Shown: positions 1 through 5,562 of the stretch, one piece after another
Position numbering within the stretch: the first letter of the stretch is position 1
How the letters are laid out: each line of letters starts with the position of its first letter
Assembly (NCBI GenBank): GCA_002320385.1
Contig: DCKN01000054.1
Coordinates: 1 to 8,914 of the forward strand
DNA length: 8,914 nucleotides
Direction of reading: 5' to 3'
Source: Proteobacteria bacterium UBA1673
Lineage (GTDB): Bacteria; Pseudomonadota; Gammaproteobacteria; Comchoanobacterales; Comchoanobacteraceae
The notes under the pieces: model-generated
What the model saw: the letters and a program-made list of their open reading frames with translations, nothing else
Told to the model about the DNA's origin: nothing
Databases searched by the model: none
Program-made: the position numbers and the translations under genes

Positions 1-936
1 CTTTCGCACCGTCATCCTGTCGCTATCGATCGTATCGAAAGCATCTTGAATCATCTTCGACACCTGCTGGCTATACCAAGTCAATACGAAATCGTGCTTT
101 GTTCTGGCGGTGCAAGGCAGCAGTACGAGCTGATTGCCAGTAATTTCTCAGATTTAGGATTTGAGGTGGGCATCAGCGGCTGCTGGTCAAGGTCGTGGTA
201 TGACACCCTAAGACAGATTCAACACAGCAATGTCTCGTCACAACCTGTCAACTCCGATAATGTTCAGCATTTTTTAAGTGGTTCTAATTCGAAAAATCAT
301 ATTCGATGCCTCGTGAGTAATGAAACGGTTGACGGCGTGATGCTGCCACATGTCAATAGACAAAGCGGTATGGTAATTGCTGATGTTACATCTGACCTTG
401 GCTTTCGCACTATTCCAATTGAGCATTATAGCATGCTATTCGCAGCGACAGGGAAAGCATTCGGCGTTTCAGGCATGTGTATCGTAATTATTAATAAAGA
501 TTTTCTAAAGAAGGCGCGTAACAATCTCCCATCGCTACAAAGCTACCCATCAATGGTTGCGCATCGATCAATGTACGCCACGCCACCATTGATTTGTATT
601 GATATGTTAGGCCATATGCTTGATTGGATATCACGGTCAGGTGGCATGCAGGCAATTGAAGTTCGACAAAAACATCGTTCAAAAAAGCTCTACGAGATTC
701 TTGACGCGCATCCAAAATTTATAATTAAAACCACGCAGAAGTTACGATCAATGCACAATATCTGCTTCGATATATTAGAAAATCAAGCGCATTTCTTCAA
801 GCAAGCGGATAATTTGGGTCTTTTGGGTCTACGGGGCCATCGTTTAGTGGGTGGAGGGCGTATCAGCCTAACACATGGCGTATCAGATCAAGCTTTTGCA
901 GATTTATGTCAATTTTTAATCGAATACAGGGGGTAA
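1..936 (+). CDS. serC: Phosphoserine aminotransferase, 5' end outside window
   Basis: PLP-dependent fold-type I aminotransferase making 3-phosphoserine from 3-phosphohydroxypyruvate and glutamate (serine synthesis; also the 4-phosphothreonine step of pyridoxine synthesis), cytosolic. The reading frame is open from base 1, giving 311 visible residues. It begins at LSHR, where His-Arg match the E. coli SerC His41-Arg42 pair, so about 40 N-terminal residues are missing; the TTG at 46 is not the real start. Visible motifs are the conserved Trp in SGCW, NETVDG, the pyridine-N-binding Asp in ADVTSD, the Schiff-base Lys (bases 454-456) in ATGKAFGVSG, the ATPP loop and a C-terminal GLRGHRLVGGGR. The cofactor-loop contexts deviate from the usual GAQKN(I/L)GP and GGA..QF versions, so this is a divergent member. 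The stop codon is 2 nt before cmk, whose ribosome-binding site lies inside the serC end, suggesting coupled translation. Confidence 0.9.
   Translation, partial: LSHRHPVAIDRIESILNHLRHLLAIPSQYEIVLCSGGARQQYELIASNFSDLGFEVGISGCWSRSWYDTLRQIQHSNVSSQPVNSDNVQHFLSGSNSKNHIRCLVSNETVDGVMLPHVNRQSGMVIADVTSDLGFRTIPIEHYSMLFAATGKAFGVSGMCIVIINKDFLKKARNNLPSLQSYPSMVAHRSMYATPPLICIDMLGHMLDWISRSGGMQAIEVRQKHRSKKLYEILDAHPKFIIKTTQKLRSMHNICFDILENQAHFFKQADNLGLLGLRGHRLVGGGRISLTHGVSDQAFADLCQFLIEYRG
928..933 (+). promoter_or_regulatory. Shine-Dalgarno for cmk, inside the serC 3' end
   Basis: AGGGGG lies 5 nt before the ATG at 939 and immediately upstream of the serC stop codon. It selects 939 over the in-frame ATG at 906, which lies well inside serC and has no comparable purine tract. 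The overlap implies that ribosomes finishing serC promote cmk initiation. Confidence 0.75.
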
Positions 937-938
937 AA

Positions 939-1649
939 ATGAGCTATGAGCGTTTAGATAGGGTGCCAGTTGTAACCATCGACGGTTTAAGCGGTACAGG
1001 GAAAACCAGCATCGCTTCGCAAATTGCTTCCGAATTACGGTGGAGTGTGCTCTACAGTGGTTTCCTCTATCGTTATTTAGCATTTGAAAAGCAAAATATG
1101 CGATTTGCAATTGATGACAATCATCAATTGAATAATGCGTTGAGGCAAAGGCTAAGTAATCTGAGCTGTCGTGTCAATCAAAATGGCGATGTGATTGTAC
1201 TGCTGGAAAATGAGGATTTGAGTCAATTTCTCGCAACAGAAGATATCGGCAAAGAGGCCGCGAAATTAGCTGGCATTCAAGTAATCAGAGATCAATTGCT
1301 TTCAATTCAACGTAGTATGGCAAAAGCCCCAGGTCTTATCGCAGAGGGTCGAGATATGGCACGTGTTGTTTTTCCTGGCGCAACCCTGAAAGTCTTTTTG
1401 GAGGCAGATGAAGAAGTACGTATACAAAGGCGTTTTAATCAGTTGAATCGTTGTGGAAATAATGTTAAAATCGACCAAGTTGCTCTCATGCAAACTGCGC
1501 GAGATGCTCGGGATCGTCAACAAGCATTCCGACAACTCAAACAGACGCCCGACGAACTCGTGATTGATACGACGAACATGAGTATACAGGCCGTAAAGAA
1601 TAGAGTATACCAGGGGCTTCTCGAAAAAGAAGTTGTTATTAACATTTAA
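939..1649 (+). CDS. cmk: Cytidylate kinase (CMP kinase)
   Basis: Transfers the ATP gamma-phosphate to CMP or dCMP, feeding CDP/dCDP pools; cytosolic P-loop NMP kinase. The 236-residue length is close to the 227 of E. coli Cmk. The P-loop is GLSGTGKTS (residues 16-24). The nucleotide-binding SGxxYR motif is at 40-45. EGRDMARVVFP (136-146) carries the Arg-Asp pair that contacts CMP in the E. coli enzyme, and the lid/C-terminal RDARDR at 188-193 supplies further substrate and phosphate-binding residues. The C terminus retains the typical VIDTTNMSI strand-turn. Small deviations from the usual consensus are Leu instead of Pro in the P-loop (DGLSG for DGPSG) and Tyr for Asp before SGxxYR. The start at 939 is chosen for its strong Shine-Dalgarno. 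Adjacency to rpsA 31 nt downstream is the classic gammaproteobacterial cmk-rpsA pairing. Confidence 0.96.
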   Translation: MSYERLDRVPVVTIDGLSGTGKTSIASQIASELRWSVLYSGFLYRYLAFEKQNMRFAIDDNHQLNNALRQRLSNLSCRVNQNGDVIVLLENEDLSQFLATEDIGKEAAKLAGIQVIRDQLLSIQRSMAKAPGLIAEGRDMARVVFPGATLKVFLEADEEVRIQRRFNQLNRCGNNVKIDQVALMQTARDARDRQQAFRQLKQTPDELVIDTTNMSIQAVKNRVYQGLLEKEVVINI

Positions 1650-1654
1650 ACGCC

Positions 1655-1666
1655 GCGCGCAAGCGC
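1655..1666 (+). other. Possible small RNA hairpin in the rpsA leader
   Basis: GCGC-GCAA-GCGC forms a 4-bp all-GC stem capped by a GNRA-type tetraloop, just before the AAAAGGA ribosome-binding site of rpsA. In E. coli the rpsA initiation region is structured and underlies autogenous control by S1; whether this short stem has that role is inference. It is too short for a transcription terminator and has no U-tract. Confidence 0.3.
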
Positions 1667-1673
1667 AAAAGGA
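1667..1673 (+). promoter_or_regulatory. Shine-Dalgarno for rpsA
   Basis: AAAAGGA ends 7 nt before the ATG at 1681, in the 31-nt cmk-rpsA gap. This is a conventional, moderately strong site and fixes the rpsA start. Confidence 0.7.
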
Positions 1674-1680
1674 ATAAAGC

Positions 1681-3399
1681 ATGAATGCTGACACAAGCAC
1701 CCAAAAAGAATCTAACCCAACAGAAGCCAACATAACTGACGAGCAGTTAGTCGCATTATTTGAAGAGAAAATTGGCCAACTAGATATAAAGCACGGAAAT
1801 ATCATGAACTGTGCAATCGTTGAGGTTCATAAAGACTACGTTGTCGTAGACAGTGAATTAAAATCAGAGTCAATCATCCCACGATTCGAGTTTGAACTCG
1901 ACGAGGAAGACAAGCCACTTGAAATTGGTGACAAGTATGACTTATACCTCGAAGCTGTTGAAAATGGCTATGGAGAAACTTGTCTATCAAGAGAAAAAGC
2001 AAGAAAAGCTGTTGAATGGCGCAATATCGAAGAGGCATTTGAAGCTGGCGCGCCTGTACTTGGCTCAATCACTGATAGAGTCAAAGGCGGTTTTTCAATC
2101 ATTGTCAATACTGTAAAGGGGTTCCTACCGGGTTCACAAGTTGACGTTAAGCCTATGAAGCATCAAGACTCTCTCGTCGGACAAGAAATGGAGTTCAAAA
2201 TCGTTAAGATTGACAAAAAGCGTAATAATATTGTTGTTTCACGACGAAGCATTCTTGAAGATCAAGGCAGTGAAGATAGGCAGAAACTACTCGATAGCCT
2301 ATCAGTCGGGTTAACCGTTAAAGGTATTGTTAAAAATCTTACTGACTACGGTGCGTTTGTAGACCTTGGCGGTATCGATGGCTTGTTACATATTACTGAT
2401 ATGTCCTGGAAACGTATTAAACACCCAAGTGAGTTGATCCAGATTGGCGACGAAATTGAGGTCAAAGTGCTCAGCTATGACAAAGAGAAAAAGCGTGTGT
2501 CGCTTGGTCTTAAACAGTTAGCTGAAGATCCATGGGAAGATTTACAGGATAAGTACCCTCTCAATAGTAAGGTGTTTGGTAAAGTCACTAACATCACCGA
2601 GTATGGGTGCTTTGTAGAAATTACAAACGCGATCGAAGGATTGGTTCATATGAGTGAAATGGACTGGACCAATAAAAATGTTAAGCCAAGTAATCTTGTT
2701 CACGTTGGCGATGAAGTAGAAGTAATGATTCTAGATATTGATAAAGACAAGCGTAGAATTTCTCTTGGACTCAAGCAATGTCAGATGAATCCATGGCAAG
2801 AGTTTGCCAATAACCATCGAAAAGACGATGTCATAAAGGGTAAAATCAAGACGATCACAGACTTCGGTGTCTTTATCGGGCTTGATGGCGGTATTGACGG
2901 ACTAATTCACTCGACAGACCTATCGTGGACAGATCCAGGTGAAAAAATCATTAGACAGCTCAAGAAAGGCGAAGAGATCGAAGCAGTTGTGTTGTCAATT
3001 GATTCAGAGCGTGAGCGTGTTTCGCTTGGCGCAAAACAAATCACTTCTGATCCCTTTGCTGATTTTTGTGAGCAAACACCAAGAAACACTAAGATTACGG
3101 TAACAGTAAAGCAGTTGGATGGTAAGCAAGTGATTGTGAAAGTCAACGACAAGATCGACGGTGTACTACGTAGTGATGAATGTCCATCCGACATCAAGGA
3201 AGGTGACAGCATCGATGCATATGTCACTTTACACGAGTCAAGAAACTACTTACTGCCCTTGTCTATGTCGAAGGGGGCTGGCGTTAATCACGTGAAAAAA
3301 GAATACGAGAAAATGGAAGCTGATAGCCAAACCGATGCCAGCAGTTTGGGCGACATGATTAAACGTAAGCTATCATCAGATAGTTCTGACGACAGCTAA
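1681..3399 (+). CDS. rpsA: 30S ribosomal protein S1
   Basis: mRNA-binding ribosomal protein that brings mRNAs, including those with weak Shine-Dalgarno sites, to the 30S subunit. At 572 residues it is slightly longer than E. coli S1 (557) and shows six S1/OB-fold repeats at roughly 38-105, 124-190, 211-279, 296-366, 383-453 and 469-531. The first two are the divergent ribosome-docking repeats (LKSES, GFGET-like GYGET, VKGGF, FLPGS). Repeats 3-5 are the RNA-binding core with the signatures TDYGAFVDLGGIDGLLH, TEYGCFVEI and TDFGVFIGLDGGIDGLIH, each ending in RVSLG/RISLG. The sixth repeat is strongly degenerate, with GKQVIVKVNDKIDGVLRSDE but no typical aromatic F/Y-G-A/V-F motif. The N terminus carries about 20 extra polar residues, and the tail ends in a Ser/Asp-rich stretch. 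accA follows after 24 nt rather than the ihfB found in many gammaproteobacteria. Confidence 0.98.
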   Translation: MNADTSTQKESNPTEANITDEQLVALFEEKIGQLDIKHGNIMNCAIVEVHKDYVVVDSELKSESIIPRFEFELDEEDKPLEIGDKYDLYLEAVENGYGETCLSREKARKAVEWRNIEEAFEAGAPVLGSITDRVKGGFSIIVNTVKGFLPGSQVDVKPMKHQDSLVGQEMEFKIVKIDKKRNNIVVSRRSILEDQGSEDRQKLLDSLSVGLTVKGIVKNLTDYGAFVDLGGIDGLLHITDMSWKRIKHPSELIQIGDEIEVKVLSYDKEKKRVSLGLKQLAEDPWEDLQDKYPLNSKVFGKVTNITEYGCFVEITNAIEGLVHMSEMDWTNKNVKPSNLVHVGDEVEVMILDIDKDKRRISLGLKQCQMNPWQEFANNHRKDDVIKGKIKTITDFGVFIGLDGGIDGLIHSTDLSWTDPGEKIIRQLKKGEEIEAVVLSIDSERERVSLGAKQITSDPFADFCEQTPRNTKITVTVKQLDGKQVIVKVNDKIDGVLRSDECPSDIKEGDSIDAYVTLHESRNYLLPLSMSKGAGVNHVKKEYEKMEADSQTDASSLGDMIKRKLSSDSSDDS

Positions 3400-3410
3400 T
3401 ATGATCAAAT

Positions 3411-3416
3411 AGGTGA
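3411..3416 (+). promoter_or_regulatory. Shine-Dalgarno for accA (supports GTG start)
   Basis: AGGTGA lies 7 nt before the GTG at 3424. The accA frame is the same as the rpsA frame and is closed by the rpsA TAA at 3397-3399, so no longer accA N terminus is possible. This site therefore decides the start. Confidence 0.7.
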
Positions 3417-3423
3417 CAAGCTC

Positions 3424-4266
3424 GTGGATGCTAATAACTGCACAGAGACTAGGCAACTAGAAAAAGATGAAGTTTGGCAATCAGTCCAACGAGCTCGTCA
3501 TCCTAAACGACCAAAAGCGCTCCAATTCATCGAAAGCTTTAAAGACTTCGATCAACTGCACGGTGATAGAATGTTTGGCGATTGCCAAGCCATCATTGGC
3601 GGCACTGCGCTATTTGACGACACTGCAGTTATGGTACTCGGCCAAGAAAAAGGCCACGATACTCAAACAAGAATAAAGCATAATTTCGGGATGCCGCGCC
3701 CTGAGGGCTATCGTAAAGCATCACGGTTATTTACACTGGCTGAACAGTATCAAATGCCAGTTGTCATCTTTCTAGACTCTCCTGGTGCTTACGCCGGGGT
3801 CGACGCAGAGCAAAGAAACCAAAGCCAGGCTATCGCACATAATATTTTGCAGATGACCAGTTTACGTGTACCAATCATCGCATTTATCATTGGAGAGGCA
3901 ATGAGCGGCGGCGCAATGGCTATGGGTGTTACAGACCATATAGCTATGTATGAGAACTCAATTTTTTCAGTGATCTCTCCAGAAGGGTGCTCAGGAATTT
4001 TATGGAAAGATAAGGATCACTCTATTGATGCAGCACACGCCATGGCGGTTCACGCATCTGCAATGGCCAAAGGCGGATTTGTTGATGAGCTGATTAGTGA
4101 GCCGGGGCTAGGGGCCCATACAAACCCGCAAGCAGCAATCGACGCAATGCAAGTATCGCTAAGAAATGCTCTGAATAGTCTGATAGATCTAGACATAGAT
4201 GAGTTAATACAAAGACGACACGCACGTCTGCAAAAACTATCATCTTCATTCTCATGTCAAAGCTAG
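3424..4266 (+). CDS. accA: Acetyl-CoA carboxylase carboxyltransferase alpha subunit, N-terminally short
   Basis: Alpha subunit of the carboxyltransferase half of acetyl-CoA carboxylase; with AccD it moves the carboxyl group from carboxybiotin on AccB to acetyl-CoA, giving malonyl-CoA for fatty-acid synthesis. Crotonase-like fold. Diagnostic segments are ARHPKRP (24-30), GDRMFGD (47-53), NFGMPRPEGYRKA (87-99), LDSPGAYAGVDAEQRNQSQAI (117-137), the oxyanion-forming SGGAMAMG (161-168) and FSVISPEGCSGILWK (181-195). The usual GEGGSGGALAIG is here GEAMSGGAMAMG; the Gly-Gly pair is kept but flanking glycines are replaced. Length is 280 residues against 319 in E. coli. The deficit is almost all N-terminal: the early alpha-helical region before ARHP is only about 23 residues. 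The GTG start is fixed by its Shine-Dalgarno and by the in-frame rpsA stop. The gene overlaps tilS by 13 nt. Confidence 0.95.
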   Translation: MDANNCTETRQLEKDEVWQSVQRARHPKRPKALQFIESFKDFDQLHGDRMFGDCQAIIGGTALFDDTAVMVLGQEKGHDTQTRIKHNFGMPRPEGYRKASRLFTLAEQYQMPVVIFLDSPGAYAGVDAEQRNQSQAIAHNILQMTSLRVPIIAFIIGEAMSGGAMAMGVTDHIAMYENSIFSVISPEGCSGILWKDKDHSIDAAHAMAVHASAMAKGGFVDELISEPGLGAHTNPQAAIDAMQVSLRNALNSLIDLDIDELIQRRHARLQKLSSSFSCQS

Positions 4267-5549
4267 ACACCGATAAAACAAAGATTAATACAATAGCTCA
4301 AACAATCCGAAAGTCACTGAGTCAGTTTGATACAATTTATATTGGTTACAGTGGCGGACTCGATTCAAGCTGCCTATTGCACATGATTCATAGCCTAAAA
4401 GACAAAGACAGCCAAGTCATCGCGATTCACGTAAACCACAATTTAATTCAAGAGGCAAGCCAATGGGCTGAGTTTTGTAGGTCGCAAGTTAACAGACTAG
4501 ACAATATCAATTATCGTATCAAAAAAGTAGACGTGATTAAGCGCGGTGAAGGGATAGAAAATGCTGCTCGAAAAGCGCGCTGGGCAGCATTCAAATCAAT
4601 CATTCGATCAAATAAAGGCAAATCTGCGCTTTATTTAGGACATCATCTTGATGATCAGGCCGAAACGCTGATCATGCGTATGCTCAGGGGCGCCGGATGT
4701 GCAGGGCTAAAAAGTATGGAGCAAGAGACTTTGCGTGACGGGATAACGGTCATGAGGCCACTTCTGAAAATCACTAAGCAAGATTTAGTAGCGTATGCGG
4801 AAAGCAATAGAATTGGCTATATTAATGATCATTCAAATCAAGAATTGACCATCGATAGAAATTATATACGGCATGAGGTCATGCCTATTATAAAGAAGCG
4901 CTGGCCCGATGCGCTGTGTATGTTAGAACAAACAATTGAGCATATCGACTCAGATTGGTGTTTATTACGTGCACAAGCAAAAAGTTTGATGCTAGATATA
5001 CTAGAGAGGCATTACGGCATTCCAGCAATAAATATTGATAAATTCAATCAATTTTGCAAAGATACGAGAGGGTTGATACTAAGAGTACACTGTATCGAAT
5101 CTGGTTGGTATGCGCCACACAAAAGGCAATTAACAGAACTCGTTAGACAACTAGAAGGTGCTAATGGCTCGACAAAGATTAGCTTGATACAAAGACAATA
5201 CAAAATGCATCAATATAGACGATGGTTGTTCATTATGCCAATAGACTGGTTCACTCAAGAGCCGTTGATTGAGTGGCATGACTCCAATAAATTACCAGGC
5301 TATATAGAACAGCCTAATAGACTAAAAATAAAATGGCAACCAGAAGCAATCATGGCATTTAAGCATAAGCGAGGTGACGCAAAAGTGATTCTCAAAAACG
5401 AAATAACGCCGGATAACAAGCTGAATCGGGTTTTGAAAAAAAAGTGTCATGCAGAGCATACGCCGCCGTTTATCAGAAAAGCGACGCCAATACTACAGCT
5501 AAAAGACAAGATTTACCTTGGGTCACTGACCGCATTAGACGGTAACTAA
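4254..5549 (+). CDS. tilS: tRNA(Ile)-lysidine synthase
   Basis: ATP-dependent enzyme that converts C34 of the CAU anticodon of tRNA-Ile2 to lysidine, so that it reads AUA and is charged with Ile; essential in most bacteria. At 431 residues it is nearly identical in length to E. coli TilS (432). The N-terminal PP-loop ATPase has the pyrophosphate-binding SGGLDSS at 33-39 and HHLDDQAETLIMRMLRGAG at 130-148. Next come the DRNYIRHEVMP segment (201-211), a helical middle domain (about 220-320) and the C-terminal TilS_C domain (about 365-425, RGDAKVIL to KDKIYLGSL). The ATG at 4254 is inside the accA end, with no clear Shine-Dalgarno, so translation is probably coupled to accA termination. accA followed by tilS is also seen, with or without genes between, in other gammaproteobacteria. 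Only 13 nt separate its stop from the convergent gene at 5563, and I see no strong terminator. Confidence 0.96.
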   Translation: MSKLDTDKTKINTIAQTIRKSLSQFDTIYIGYSGGLDSSCLLHMIHSLKDKDSQVIAIHVNHNLIQEASQWAEFCRSQVNRLDNINYRIKKVDVIKRGEGIENAARKARWAAFKSIIRSNKGKSALYLGHHLDDQAETLIMRMLRGAGCAGLKSMEQETLRDGITVMRPLLKITKQDLVAYAESNRIGYINDHSNQELTIDRNYIRHEVMPIIKKRWPDALCMLEQTIEHIDSDWCLLRAQAKSLMLDILERHYGIPAINIDKFNQFCKDTRGLILRVHCIESGWYAPHKRQLTELVRQLEGANGSTKISLIQRQYKMHQYRRWLFIMPIDWFTQEPLIEWHDSNKLPGYIEQPNRLKIKWQPEAIMAFKHKRGDAKVILKNEITPDNKLNRVLKKKCHAEHTPPFIRKATPILQLKDKIYLGSLTALDGN

Positions 5550-5562
5550 GGTCGTCGACAAA

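Noticed and set aside
1302..1805. 167-residue open frame on the - strand
   Set aside because: It is antisense to cmk and the start of rpsA, both of which are clear conserved genes; it has no ribosome-binding site and a composition typical of a shadow frame.
2907..3227. 106-residue open frame on the - strand within rpsA
   Set aside because: Antisense to conserved S1 repeats 5-6; its Ser/Thr-rich composition is what reverse-reading S1 codons produces.
3368..3385. AGCTATC-ATCA-GATAGTT hairpin at the 3' end of rpsA, considered as a terminator or attenuator
   Set aside because: The stem is short, AU-rich and has a G-U pair, no U-tract follows and accA is closely coupled downstream.
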